Below are positions 42,894-51,915 of a DNA stretch of 64,000 bases, in pieces; position 1 is the first letter of the stretch, and every line of letters starts with the position of its first letter. Under the pieces are notes generated by a model. That model had not been told where the DNA came from, made no database searches, and saw nothing but the letters and a program-made list of their open reading frames with translations. The stretch spans positions 176,122 to 240,121 of the forward strand of contig JBDHTX010000002.1 in the NCBI GenBank assembly GCA_039808885.1, written 5' to 3'. Source of the stretch: Dongia_A sp039808885. GTDB taxonomy: Bacteria > Pseudomonadota > Alphaproteobacteria > Dongiales > Dongiaceae. Made by a program: the position numbers and the translations under genes.

Positions 42894-43793
42894 ATGGACT
42901 ATCTGATCCAGCAGACGCTCAATGCCCTCGCCTTCGGCGCCGAATATGCGCTGATCGCGCTCGGCCTGGCCCTGGTCTATTCGATCATGAATCTGATGAA
43001 CTTCGCCCATGGCGAGATCATCTCCTCGGCCGGCTATTCGATGTACCTGGCGGTGCTGCTCGGCATCGGCTCGCCGTGGCTGGTGGCGCCGATGGCGATC
43101 CTGGCCGGCGCCGTGGTTGCCGTGCTGTTCGAGCGCGTCGCCTTCCGCCCCGTGCGCCACGCGCCCTCCACCACGGGTTTGCTGACCGCGCTCGGGGTGA
43201 GCATCGTGGTGCAGAACCTGTTCACCCTGCTGGTGTCGCCGCGGCCGCGCTCGGTGCCGGCCTTCAACGAGTTGAGCCGCACCATCTTCATCGGGCCCTA
43301 TGCGGTGTCGCTGCTGCAGATCCTGGAACTGGCGGTGGTCGCCATCGCCATCGGCGGGCTGGTGGTGTTCCTGAAGCGCTCCACCCTCGGCCTCGCCATC
43401 CGCGCGGCGACGCGGGAATTCTCCACCGTGCGGCTGATGGGTATCCGCGCCAACCGGGTGATCGCCACCGCCTTCGCGCTCTCCGGCTTCCTGGCCGGCA
43501 TCGCCGCCATCTTCATCGTCGCCCGGCGCGGCAGCGTCGACCCGGATTTCGGCTTCCAGCCGGTGATCAAGGCCTTCGTCGCCTGCGTCATCGGCGGCTT
43601 CGGCTCGCTCAACGGCGCGGTGGTGGGCGGATTGCTGCTCGGCTTCCTCGACGTCGCCATCGTCTCGCTGCTGCCGCAGGAATACGGTGGCCTGACTGAT
43701 GCCATCGCCTATGCCTTGATCGCCGCCCTGCTGGTGTGGCGGCCGGAGGGACTGCTCGCCCGCCGCATCGAACTCGGCGACAAGGAGATCTGA
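42894..43793 (+). CDS. Branched-chain amino acid-type ABC transporter permease (LivH-like)
   Basis: This 299-residue membrane protein begins MDYLIQQTLNALAFGAEYALIALGLALVYSI-type with FAHGEI, the LivH signature, and contains RAATREFSTVRLMGI and IGGFGSLNGAVVGGLLLG. ATG 42894 is chosen with GTGAGG just upstream; GTG 42885 is an alternative overlapping the ATPase stop. It pairs with the LivM-like permease. Confidence 0.92.
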   Translation: MDYLIQQTLNALAFGAEYALIALGLALVYSIMNLMNFAHGEIISSAGYSMYLAVLLGIGSPWLVAPMAILAGAVVAVLFERVAFRPVRHAPSTTGLLTALGVSIVVQNLFTLLVSPRPRSVPAFNELSRTIFIGPYAVSLLQILELAVVAIAIGGLVVFLKRSTLGLAIRAATREFSTVRLMGIRANRVIATAFALSGFLAGIAAIFIVARRGSVDPDFGFQPVIKAFVACVIGGFGSLNGAVVGGLLLGFLDVAIVSLLPQEYGGLTDAIAYALIAALLVWRPEGLLARRIELGDKEI

Positions 43794-43797
43794 GGCG

Positions 43798-44937
43798 ATG
43801 AGCCATTCCGCCGAGGGCACCGCAGTGGCAGCGAATGTGCAGGTCGGGCCGCGCGGCCTGCGCCATCCGCTGCTGCGCTCGCTGCTCGGCGCCCTGATCA
43901 CCGCGCTGCCGATCGTGATCATCGGCCTGCTGGTCGTCGCCTTCGCGCCAGCCTATCTGGTGCGCGTCGCCTTCGCCGCCTATGTGAACCTGCTGATCGT
44001 GCTCGGGCTGCAGATGTTCATGGGCAATTCCATGGTCGCCAATCTGGGCCAGGGCTCCTTCGTCGGCATCGGCGCCTATTCGGTCGCCATCCTGGCGACG
44101 CCGGTGGCGATGAAGAAGCTGTCGATTCCCCATGCCCCCTTCGGGCTGGGGCAGATCGCCATCGATCCGCTGCTGGCCGCACTCGCCGGGCTCGGCATCT
44201 CCGGCATCGTCGCGGTGCTGACCGGGCTGGTGATCGCGCGACTTTCCGGCGAGGCGGCCACCATCCTCACCTTCAGCCTGATGATGATCGTGCATTCGGT
44301 GTTCATCCACTGGACCGATCTGTTCAAGGGGGCGCAGGCCTTTTTCGGCATCCCGCAGGTCGTCGGGCTGCCGACTGCCATCCTGGCTGCAGTCGCCGGC
44401 ATCATCGTCGCGCGCCTGTTCAAGGACAGCCGCGCCGGGTTGCAGCTGCGCGCCAGCGCCGAGAGCCTGCTGGCGGCCAAGGCCTTCGGCGTCGATGTCT
44501 GGCGCCTGCGGCTCATCGCCTGGATCCTGGGCGGGGTGATGTGCGGCGCGGCCGGGATCCTCTATGCTTATTTCATGGGCACGATCAACGCGCGCGCCTT
44601 CCATTTCGAGCTGGTGATGACGACGCTGGCCATGCTGATCCTGGGTGGGATGCGCACCGTCTCCGGCGCGGTGTTCGGCTCGGCGGTTCTGTCCATCCTG
44701 CTGGAGTTGATCCGCAGCCTGGAAAGCGGCGCGGAGATCGCTGGCCTGACCCTGCCGCCGCTCTTGGGTCTGTCCGGCATCGCCATGGGCGCGGTGATCG
44801 TGCTGGGAATGACCTTCCGGCCGCGCGGCATCTTCGTGCGGCTGGAGCTGGATGAGGCGTTGCGGCACTGGCGGCGGCCGAAAGCCGGGCCGCCCCGGCG
44901 CATATCGGACGGGCGTGACGAGAGGGGACCGACATGA
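43798..44937 (+). CDS. Branched-chain amino acid-type ABC transporter permease (LivM-like)
   Basis: This 379-residue permease has the LivM features NLGQGSFVGIGAYSVAIL, LQLRASAESLLAAKAFGVDVWRLR and LGGMRTVSGAVFGSAVL. It ends with a basic tail. The ATG follows GGAG and GAGG and is four bases after the LivH-like stop; its own stop overlaps the glutamine-synthetase-like gene (ATGA). Confidence 0.92.
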   Translation: MSHSAEGTAVAANVQVGPRGLRHPLLRSLLGALITALPIVIIGLLVVAFAPAYLVRVAFAAYVNLLIVLGLQMFMGNSMVANLGQGSFVGIGAYSVAILATPVAMKKLSIPHAPFGLGQIAIDPLLAALAGLGISGIVAVLTGLVIARLSGEAATILTFSLMMIVHSVFIHWTDLFKGAQAFFGIPQVVGLPTAILAAVAGIIVARLFKDSRAGLQLRASAESLLAAKAFGVDVWRLRLIAWILGGVMCGAAGILYAYFMGTINARAFHFELVMTTLAMLILGGMRTVSGAVFGSAVLSILLELIRSLESGAEIAGLTLPPLLGLSGIAMGAVIVLGMTFRPRGIFVRLELDEALRHWRRPKAGPPRRISDGRDERGPT

Positions 44938-46337
44938 CGACAGATTTCGAGGCCGATGTCGCGGCGCGCAAGGGCGAGCTGCAGCGCCTGCAGAAGGAGC
45001 TGGCCGATAACGGCGCCCGCTTCATCAACGTGCACATGGCGGAGGTGAACGGCGTCTTCCGCTCCAAGACCGCGCCCTTCAAGCTGTCCTATAACGGCGA
45101 CGCGCTGAACGGCATCCTCTATTGCGTGCAGCACAGCGACGGCCAGCCCACCGGCATCCCGGTCTTCGCCGGCGAGATCAGCAACGACGCCAACGGCTAT
45201 CCCAACGTCATGTGCCTGCCCGACCCGGCGACGGTGCGCCAGCACGGCTGGGACAAGCGCTATGCCTCGGTCATCACCAATTCCTACATGCTGGGCGGCA
45301 GGCGCTGCGCGCTCGACCCGCGCGCCATCCTGAAGGCGCAGGAGGACCGCGCCCGGAAGCTCGGCTACGAGGCGCGCTTCGCCATGGAATACGAGTTCGG
45401 CATCTTCTTCGCCGACCATGACCTGATGCGGGCCGGGCGCTATCGCGAGCTGAAGCCGTGGGGCCATTCCTACGTCAACTACGACCTGGTGCGCGGCGGC
45501 GACTACCAGGATTTCGTCGCCCAGTTCATCGACCGCCTGCAGAGCATCGGCATCGGCGTGGCGTCCTTCGTCACCGAATACGGCTATGGCATGTACGAAT
45601 TCGCGCTGACGCCGAAATCGCCGCTGGAGGCGGCCGACGACGCGGTGCGCGCGAAGCTGCACCTGCGCGAGTTCTGCGCCGAGCGCGGCCTGGTCGCCAC
45701 CTTCATGACCCGCTTCCAGCCGCCGGGAAAGGAAAGCGCCTGCGGCGGCCACACCCATCAGAGCCTGTGGCGGGACGGCAAGAACACCTTCGCCGCCGGC
45801 GCCAACCAGCTGACGCCGGTGGCGCAGCACTATCTGGCCGGCCTGCTGAAGCACCTGCCCGACACGCATCTGCTGTTCCGCCCCACGGTCAACTCGTACC
45901 GCCGCATGGATCGCGGCGCCTGGTCGCCGGAGGATGCGTCCTGGGGCTACGAGAACCGTACCGCGGCGGTGCGCGCGATCACCACGCCGACGGCCGATGC
46001 CGCGCGCTTCGAGCACCGCGTGCCGGGCGCCGACATCAATCCCTATCTGGCCATCGCCGCCATGCTGGCCGCCGGCCTCGACGGCATCGAGGGCAAGCTG
46101 CCGCTGGAGCCGGCGGCGCCGGGCAACCCGGCGGCGCTCAATCGCCCGCCTTTGGCGCGCACGCTGAAAGAATCCATGGCGGCATTCCGGTTATCGGAAT
46201 TCGTCACGCAGGTGTTCGGCCCGGATTTCAAGGCCCACTACCTGCTAAGCCGCGAGGCGGAGCAGGAGGCCTTCGATAGCTGGCAAGCCGCACAAATCAC
46301 CGATTTCGAGTGGCAGCGCTATTTCATCGGCACTTGA
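44934..46337 (+). CDS. Glutamine synthetase family protein (possible gamma-glutamyl-amine ligase)
   Basis: This 467-residue enzyme has the GS core: metal Glu in AMEYEFGIF and TEYGYGMYEFAL, the catalytic His region GGHTHQSLW and ENRTAAVR. The N-terminal part (FINVHMAEVNGVFRSK) resembles GlnA3/PuuA-type ligases that join glutamate to an amine, not housekeeping GlnA (no adenylylation Tyr loop recognised). Its start overlaps the LivM-like stop, so it is the last gene of the transporter operon. I infer that it activates the imported amine by gamma-glutamylation. Confidence 0.87.
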   Translation: MTTDFEADVAARKGELQRLQKELADNGARFINVHMAEVNGVFRSKTAPFKLSYNGDALNGILYCVQHSDGQPTGIPVFAGEISNDANGYPNVMCLPDPATVRQHGWDKRYASVITNSYMLGGRRCALDPRAILKAQEDRARKLGYEARFAMEYEFGIFFADHDLMRAGRYRELKPWGHSYVNYDLVRGGDYQDFVAQFIDRLQSIGIGVASFVTEYGYGMYEFALTPKSPLEAADDAVRAKLHLREFCAERGLVATFMTRFQPPGKESACGGHTHQSLWRDGKNTFAAGANQLTPVAQHYLAGLLKHLPDTHLLFRPTVNSYRRMDRGAWSPEDASWGYENRTAAVRAITTPTADAARFEHRVPGADINPYLAIAAMLAAGLDGIEGKLPLEPAAPGNPAALNRPPLARTLKESMAAFRLSEFVTQVFGPDFKAHYLLSREAEQEAFDSWQAAQITDFEWQRYFIGT

Positions 46338-46535
46338 ATCCCGCTGTCCCATGAAGCCCGATCCCCAGGCAAGACGGCTTCTCCCGAGATTGAGGCGCGG
46401 CCGCCGGCGTCATGCCCTTAACAGCCTAAGGCTTATTGGATATGGCCTGCGACGCGGCCACACACCGACTGTTAAGAAGGTCCTGCGAGAATCGCCGGAA
46501 ATGCCGCCGCTGGCATTCGGACAGAAGGGCCCGCG
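46338..46535. promoter_or_regulatory. Intergenic region with an 8-bp inverted repeat pair
   Basis: CTTAACAG (46417-46424) and CTGTTAAG (46469-46476) are exact complements 44 bases apart in the gap before the response regulator gene. They could be a regulator site or part of a looped operator; no clear sigma70 boxes were found. Confidence 0.3.
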
Positions 46536-46964
46536 ATGGCCAACAAGGCACTGCTCTCGATCGACGACGACCCGCAGATTCTGGAGATCATCCGGAATGT
46601 CGCCCTCGATCTCGACTATTCGGTAGAAACGGCGCTGACCGCCGGCAAGTTCATGACGGCCTATTCCCGGGTGAATCCGAGCGTGGTCACGGTGGACATC
46701 TGCATGCCTGAAACCGATGGCATCGAATTGCTGCGCTGGCTGGGCGATGTCGGTTCCACCGCCCGAATCATCATCTTGTCGGGGGCGCATCCGTCCTATG
46801 CCGAGATGGCGCAACGACTGGGCCAGGCCGGCGGCTGCCGCGAGATCACCATCCTGCGCAAGCCGTTCCGGATTGCCGAGCTGAGGCAGGCGCTGATCCG
46901 GCCGGGCGAAGACTTCCTGCCGCAGCCACACGCCGGATTCCCGAGCCACAACCCGCTGCACTAG
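46536..46964 (+). CDS. Single-domain response regulator
   Basis: This 142-residue receiver protein has Asp10-Asp12 (SIDDDP), phospho-acceptor Asp54 in TVDICMPETDG, Ser in ILSGAH and Lys in LRKPF. A short Pro/His-rich tail follows. It is convergent with the hybrid histidine kinase only 18 bases away, so the pair may function together though they are not cotranscribed. Confidence 0.9.
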   Translation: MANKALLSIDDDPQILEIIRNVALDLDYSVETALTAGKFMTAYSRVNPSVVTVDICMPETDGIELLRWLGDVGSTARIIILSGAHPSYAEMAQRLGQAGGCREITILRKPFRIAELRQALIRPGEDFLPQPHAGFPSHNPLH

Positions 46965-46982
46965 GCCAGTACCCCCGGCCGA

Positions 46983-48992
46983 TCAGCCCGCATCCAGGAT
47001 AAGGCGGATCCGCTGCGCGAGGTCGCGCCTTCTGAACGGCTTGTTCAACAGCGCAAGCCCTTCGATGTCGTGGAACCCGTTGGCCATCGCGCGGGCGGTA
47101 TAGCCCGAGGTCAGCAGGATCCGCAGCCGCGGGTAGAGGCGTCGCGCCTCGCGCGCCAGCTCCACGCCGGTCATGCCGCCCGGCATGATGATGTCCGAGA
47201 ACAACAGGTCGATCCGCGGATGCGTGGCCAGGATGTCGAGTGCCGCCTTCGCGTTCTCCGCCTCCAGCGTGCGGTAGCCGAGTTCGGTGACCTGCTTGAC
47301 CATGACCGCGCGCAGCCCGGCATTGTCCTCGACAATCAGCACGGTCTCGTTGCCCGTGGTCATGGCGGGCTGCGGCGCGCCCGCCCGCTCGACATCCGCG
47401 GCCGCGTCACGCACCCGCGGCAGATAGATCTTCACGCTCGTGCCGTGGCCGAGCTCGCTGTAGACCTTGATATGGCCGCCGGATTGCTTGACGAAGCCAT
47501 AGACCATGCTGAGGCCGAGGCCGCTGCCCTTTTCCTCGCCCTTGGTGGTGAAGAAGAGTTCGAAGCAGCGCTCGATCACTTCAGGCGCCATCCCGCTGCC
47601 GGTATCGCTGACCGACAGCTGGACATAGTCACCGACCTTCGCCTCGGAATTCTGCGCCGCGTAGTCCTCGTCCAGATGAACGTTCGCCGTCTCGATGCTG
47701 AGCGTTCCGCCATTCGGCATCGCGTCGCGCGCGTTGATGGCGAGGTTGAGTATCGCCTCGTCGAGCTGCGCCGGGTCGGCCAGGGTGGGCCACAGATCGC
47801 TGGACGGGTGCAGCTCCACCACGATCTGCTCGCCGATGGTGCGGCTCAGCATCTTGGCGATCTGCGGCAGGCCCCGATTGAGGTCGATCACCGCCGGCTG
47901 CAGGGCCTGCTTGCGTGAGAAGGCAAGCAGCCGGCGCGTCAGCTCGGCACCGCGCAAGGCTCCCGACAATGCCTCCTGCAAGCAGTCGCGCAACTCCGGA
48001 TTTGCACCCGTATGGTCGGCGGCGAGGTCGAGGTTGCCGATGATGATGCCGAGCAGGTTGTTGAAGTCGTGGGCGACGCCGCCGGTGAGCTGGCCGACCG
48101 CCTCCATCTTCACCGCCTGGCGCAATTGCTGCTCGATCGCCTTGCGCTCGGTCATGTCCTCGGCGAAGCCCAGCAGGAATTGCGGCTTGCCCTTCTCGTC
48201 CATGACCGGCACCTTGACCGTGCGCAGCAGCCGGGTGTCGCCGTTGCGCGTGGTGACCTCTTCCTCGACCGTCAGCAGGGGCTTGCCCGATTCCAGAGCT
48301 TCGAGGTCGCGTGCGAGGAAAAGGGCCGCCTGGGCCGCCGGAAAGATGTCATGGTCGCTCTTCCCGATCAGCTCGGTGCGGGGAAAGCCGAGCAATTCCT
48401 CCCCGGTGCGATTGAAGAGGAGATAGCGCCGGTCCTCGGCGGATTTGACAAACAGCGTGCCGGGCAGATTCTCGATGATCGCGTCGAGGAAGGCGCTGGT
48501 CCCGCGCAGCTTCTCGATCATGCTGTCCTGGGAGCGCGCCTGATCGCTGCGCACCCGATCGCGCGCCTGCAGCTGCGTCAACTCGGTCACGTCCTCGACC
48601 CGATGAATGATCCAGGCAACGGCGCCGGACGCGTCGAGCACCGGTGAATTGAGCGGCGCCCAGTAGCGCTCTTCGAAACCGCCGCCTTCGGATTCCGGCC
48701 GCGGTATGTCGTATTTCTGCACCGGCATCGCATCCGGCCGCCGGAGGCTCAGCACACGCTCCAGCGACGCGCGCAGATTGTTCACCCCATTTGCATTGGG
48801 GTCATTTGGATTGTCGGGAAAGACCTCGAACAGCGGGCGGCCGACAATGGCGTCCCGCTCGGTCTTCGTGGCCTTGCAATAGGAACCGCTGACGGCCGCA
48901 ATCGTCAGGTCCGGATGCAATACGAGATATAAATTCGGGGCGGCCTCGAATAACGCGCGGAAATCCGGCATTGCCGCGACTGGTGTGCCCAT
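46983..48992 (-). CDS. Hybrid sensor histidine kinase (PAS-PAS-HisKA-HATPase-receiver)
   Basis: This 669-residue kinase has no membrane segment. Two PAS domains (about 10-135 and 165-285) precede the H box with His308 in GGVAHDFNNLLG, the N box (ILNLAINARDAMPNGG), G boxes (SDTGSGM, GSGLGLSMVYGF) and a C-terminal receiver with Asp600 in FSDIIMPGG and Lys in LNKPF. This is the FixL/blue-light-kinase-like layout that senses a soluble or redox cue. PAS1 lacks an obvious Cys for flavin adduct formation, so the cue is unknown. Confidence 0.93.
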   Translation of the reverse strand: MGTPVAAMPDFRALFEAAPNLYLVLHPDLTIAAVSGSYCKATKTERDAIVGRPLFEVFPDNPNDPNANGVNNLRASLERVLSLRRPDAMPVQKYDIPRPESEGGGFEERYWAPLNSPVLDASGAVAWIIHRVEDVTELTQLQARDRVRSDQARSQDSMIEKLRGTSAFLDAIIENLPGTLFVKSAEDRRYLLFNRTGEELLGFPRTELIGKSDHDIFPAAQAALFLARDLEALESGKPLLTVEEEVTTRNGDTRLLRTVKVPVMDEKGKPQFLLGFAEDMTERKAIEQQLRQAVKMEAVGQLTGGVAHDFNNLLGIIIGNLDLAADHTGANPELRDCLQEALSGALRGAELTRRLLAFSRKQALQPAVIDLNRGLPQIAKMLSRTIGEQIVVELHPSSDLWPTLADPAQLDEAILNLAINARDAMPNGGTLSIETANVHLDEDYAAQNSEAKVGDYVQLSVSDTGSGMAPEVIERCFELFFTTKGEEKGSGLGLSMVYGFVKQSGGHIKVYSELGHGTSVKIYLPRVRDAAADVERAGAPQPAMTTGNETVLIVEDNAGLRAVMVKQVTELGYRTLEAENAKAALDILATHPRIDLLFSDIIMPGGMTGVELAREARRLYPRLRILLTSGYTARAMANGFHDIEGLALLNKPFRRRDLAQRIRLILDAG

Positions 48993-49246
48993 ATCGTCGC
49001 TCTCGCCTGACGCTGGTCGCTCCTGCCAGCCGGTCGATTACATCGGAACGGCGAAAGCGGCGCAAGTGCGCAGGCGCCAGCGATAGCCGGCGCACAGGAG
49101 GCGCTGGCGCACGGGCCGGGACCCTTTCGCATCGCACACCGTTGAACCCCTACCGGCGACGACGCGATTTCCCGTGGCCCGGAGGACCGTTGGCCTCTCC
49201 GCGCGGGATGTGTCGCGCCGCAATCCGCAAATCTGGAGGACGTGAA

Positions 49247-49501
49247 ATGGCGAATGGCGCGAGCTCCCTGGAACGGGATTTTGCCAGCGTGCAGGAAGAG
49301 ATCACCCGGCTGCGCGCGGATGTGGCAAGCCTGACGGAAACGCTGAAAGAAGTGAGCAACCGCCAGGCCCAGGGCATGGCCGATGCCGTCCGGCAGGGGC
49401 TGGACGGCGCCGCGCAGCGCGTGCGCGGCGCCTCGAAGCGCCTGAAGAGCGAGGCCCAGGAGGCGGCGCTGTGCGGGCTGCTGCTGGCCATCGCCTGCTG
49501 A
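49247..49501 (+). CDS. Small DUF883/ElaB-like protein, probably frameshifted at the C-terminus
   Basis: This 84-residue protein has an amphipathic coiled-coil (LERDFASVQEEITRLRADVASLTETL) and a helical segment (AVRQGLDGAAQRVRGASKRLKSEA), as in the inner-membrane stress proteins ElaB/YqjD. Those end in one membrane helix, but here the frame stops after LCGLLLAIAC. Reading on in the -1 frame gives LITGRI and a stop at 49518, which would complete the helix. GGAGG lies nine bases before the ATG. A strong terminator follows. Confidence 0.65.
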   Translation: MANGASSLERDFASVQEEITRLRADVASLTETLKEVSNRQAQGMADAVRQGLDGAAQRVRGASKRLKSEAQEAALCGLLLAIAC

Positions 49502-49551
49502 TCACCGGGCGGATCTGACGCCGGAGGCGCGCGGCGCCGCATTGTCCTGCG

Positions 49552-49595
49552 GCGAAGGGCCGGAGCGATCATTCGCTCCGGCCCTTCGCATTTTT
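49552..49595 (+). terminator. Rho-independent terminator
   Basis: Arms 49552-49568 and 49573-49589 are perfect 17-bp complements around TCAT and are followed by ATTTTT. It ends the DUF883-like transcript and lies just before the convergent GS-like stop at 49602. Confidence 0.9.
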
Positions 49596-49601
49596 CCCGG
49601 C

Positions 49602-50888
49602 TCAGTAAGCCTGGGCGTAGAGGCCGCAGAGTTCTTCCCGCCCGGTGGACGCGACCTGCGCCGCCTCGCCGCGCTTGTGCATCAGATAGGGCAGCTTCAT
49701 GGCTTCGGGCATGATCGCGGCGTCCGCCTCAAGGCAATCCAGCGCCTCCGGCAGGCTCTTCGGCAGCGCGACGATGCCGGCCGCCAGCCGCTCCTCGGCG
49801 CTCATCCTGGCAACCTCGATGACGCTGGCCGCCTTGGGCAGGGCGAGACTGGCGCGCAGGCCGTGCAGGCCGGCGCGCACCAGGGCGCCCAGGGCCAGAT
49901 GCGGCGTCGCCGCGGCATCGGCGGCGCGGTATTCGAAATTGAAGCTCCTCGCCACGCTTGCGCCGGGCTTGGCGGAGACCGGGCAGATGCGCACCAGCGC
50001 CTCGCGGTCGCGCTGGCCGAGATTGGTGACCGAGGCGCTCCAGGCATTCGGCCGCAGCCGCTCGTAGGAGATCACGCTGGGAGCGGTGACGGCGCAGAGC
50101 GCCCGGCCATGCGCCAGGATGCCGGCGAGGAACGGCGCGGCGATGCGCGAGACGCCCTGCGGCGCGGCCGGGTCGTGGGACAGCGGCTGGCCCTGCCGGT
50201 TCTCCAGGCTGAAATGGATATGGACGCCGTTGCCGACGCCGCCCGGCTTCAGGATCGGCGCGAAGGTCGCCCGCCAACCCTTGCGCGCCGTCGCGGCACG
50301 CACGATCTGGCGCAGCTTCACCGCGCGGTCGGCGGCCTCCAGGCCGAGGGCCGGCCGCACGGTGACCTCGTACTGGCCGGGGGAGTATTCCGGCAGGAAG
50401 GTGTCCGGCTCCAGCCCGGTGCGGTCGAGTGCCGCCAGGATGATCTCCGGCAGGTCACCGATCTGGCGGATGCTCTCCAGCCCATAGGCGGCGCCCAGGC
50501 GCGGCGCGAAGCCGAGGCAGGTGAATTCGTGCTCGAAGGCGACGCGCAGCCGCAGGCCGAATTCGCGCTCGAGATCGGCCAGGGCCTCCGCCAGATAGTG
50601 CCGCGGGCAGCAGGACCACGGCGTGCCGTCGAGCTCGTCGACGAAGCCCAGGATGAAGCGCTCCGCCGCCGCGCCATCGCCGAAGTCGAGCGTCGCGTCG
50701 CCGGCCGGGTCGGGCCGCAGCAGCAGGTCGCCGGACGCGCCCCAGGGCGTCGCCGGGATGGCGCCGAAACAGTTGATCATGATGTTGGTGGGGGTCCAGC
50801 CGACGCCCGTTTCCCAGCGTTCCTCGAGCTCGCGGGCGGGAAAGCCCTTGCCGCGCACCTGCCCGGCGAAATCGCTGTAGCAGGCCAT
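49602..50888 (-). CDS. Glutamine synthetase family protein
   Basis: This 428-residue enzyme has GS-fold motifs AFEHEFTCLG, FLPEYSPGQYEVTV and GNGVHIHFSL, but the usual ENREA loop reads GQRDREALVRI and the N-terminus is short. It differs clearly from the GS-like protein at 44934. Substrate unknown; an amine or amino acid gamma-glutamyl ligase is likely. The ATG at 50888 follows GGGAG by about ten bases; the frame extends further but into the divergent intergenic region. Confidence 0.82.
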   Translation of the reverse strand: MACYSDFAGQVRGKGFPARELEERWETGVGWTPTNIMINCFGAIPATPWGASGDLLLRPDPAGDATLDFGDGAAAERFILGFVDELDGTPWSCCPRHYLAEALADLEREFGLRLRVAFEHEFTCLGFAPRLGAAYGLESIRQIGDLPEIILAALDRTGLEPDTFLPEYSPGQYEVTVRPALGLEAADRAVKLRQIVRAATARKGWRATFAPILKPGGVGNGVHIHFSLENRQGQPLSHDPAAPQGVSRIAAPFLAGILAHGRALCAVTAPSVISYERLRPNAWSASVTNLGQRDREALVRICPVSAKPGASVARSFNFEYRAADAAATPHLALGALVRAGLHGLRASLALPKAASVIEVARMSAEERLAAGIVALPKSLPEALDCLEADAAIMPEAMKLPYLMHKRGEAAQVASTGREELCGLYAQAY

Positions 50889-50939
50889 GATGAAAGGCTC
50901 CCGGTGCACGTCGTCCCCCGTCCTGCGGCGCCGCCTGAT

Positions 50940-50965
50940 CCGAAGGGACGATAGAATCCCCTTCG
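50940..50965 (-). other. Hairpin in the leader of the second GS-like gene
   Basis: CCGAAGGG (50940-50947) and CCCTTCGG (50958-50965) form an 8-bp stem with a ten-base loop about 50 bases before the start codon. Confidence 0.35.
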
Positions 50966-51070
50966 GGGCTTGGCAAACCGGCCAGGCGCGGGGCGTATCC
51001 GCGGTTTCCGCTGGCGCGGCGCGCCGGAAACCGCTCAGATCGGCAGCCATCACAAGCGGGAGCCGGAATC

Positions 51071-51820
51071 ATGGATCTTGGTCTGCGGGATATCCGCGTG
51101 GTCGTCGCCGGCGGCAGCCGCGGCATCGGCCGGTCGATCGCCTTGGCCTTCGCGGCCGAGGGCGCCAGCATCTCCATCTGCGCCCGGGGCGCGGAGGCTC
51201 TGGCCGCGACGCGCGCGGAACTCGCCAGGCTGGGCGGAAACACCCACGCGGCAGTCTGCGACCTGGCGCAGGCGGCGGCGATCGACCGCTATATCGAAGA
51301 GGCGGCCGGCGCCCTGGGCGGCATCGACGTGCTGGTCAACAACGCCACCGGCGTTTTCGATCGCGGCAATGCCTGGGACAGCTGCCTCGGCGTCGACCTG
51401 ATGGCGGCGGTGCGCGCCTCCGCCACGGCGCAAAGCCACCTGGAGCAGTCGCCCAGGGCGGCGATCGTCAACATCTCCTCGATCTCCGGCTTCATGCCGT
51501 CGCAGCGCGAGGCCGCCTATGGGGCGGCGAAGGCGGCGCTGATCCACCTGACCACCTCGCAGGCGCTGGCCCTGGCGCCGAAGAAGATCCGCGTCAATTG
51601 CGTGGCGCCCGGCTCGATCGAATTCCCCGGCGGCTACTGGGAGCAGGTCGGGCGCGACGACCCGGCGACCTATCGCAGCGTGCTCGGGGGCATCCCGATG
51701 GGCCGCTATGGCCGGCCCGAGGAGATCGCGAAAGCGGTGCTGTTCCTCGCCTCGGACCTGGCCAGCTGGGTCACCGGCCACACCCTGGTCGCCGACGGGG
51801 GCCAGCTGCTGCGACCCTGA
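51071..51820 (+). CDS. SDR family oxidoreductase
   Basis: This 249-residue protein has VAGGSRGIGRSIALAF, NNATG in place of the usual NNAG, catalytic Ser in NISSISGFM and YGAAK, and ends VTGHTLVADGGQLL. It is therefore an active classical SDR. It is divergent from the GS-like gene and convergent with xsc. A role in sulfonate or alcohol metabolism is possible but not shown. Confidence 0.92.
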   Translation: MDLGLRDIRVVVAGGSRGIGRSIALAFAAEGASISICARGAEALAATRAELARLGGNTHAAVCDLAQAAAIDRYIEEAAGALGGIDVLVNNATGVFDRGNAWDSCLGVDLMAAVRASATAQSHLEQSPRAAIVNISSISGFMPSQREAAYGAAKAALIHLTTSQALALAPKKIRVNCVAPGSIEFPGGYWEQVGRDDPATYRSVLGGIPMGRYGRPEEIAKAVLFLASDLASWVTGHTLVADGGQLLRP

Positions 51821-51915
51821 CGAAACGGCGCGTCGGCGGCGAGGCCGTGTTCACCGCCGACAATCCGCTGCGGATGATCGCCTGAGCGCGCAGGGCCCCG
51901 GCGACCCGCACTGAA

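Noticed and set aside
44934..46337. Housekeeping glutamine synthetase GlnA
   Set aside because: N-terminal sequence and operon with an importer fit GlnA-like amine ligases, and no GlnB gene is adjacent.
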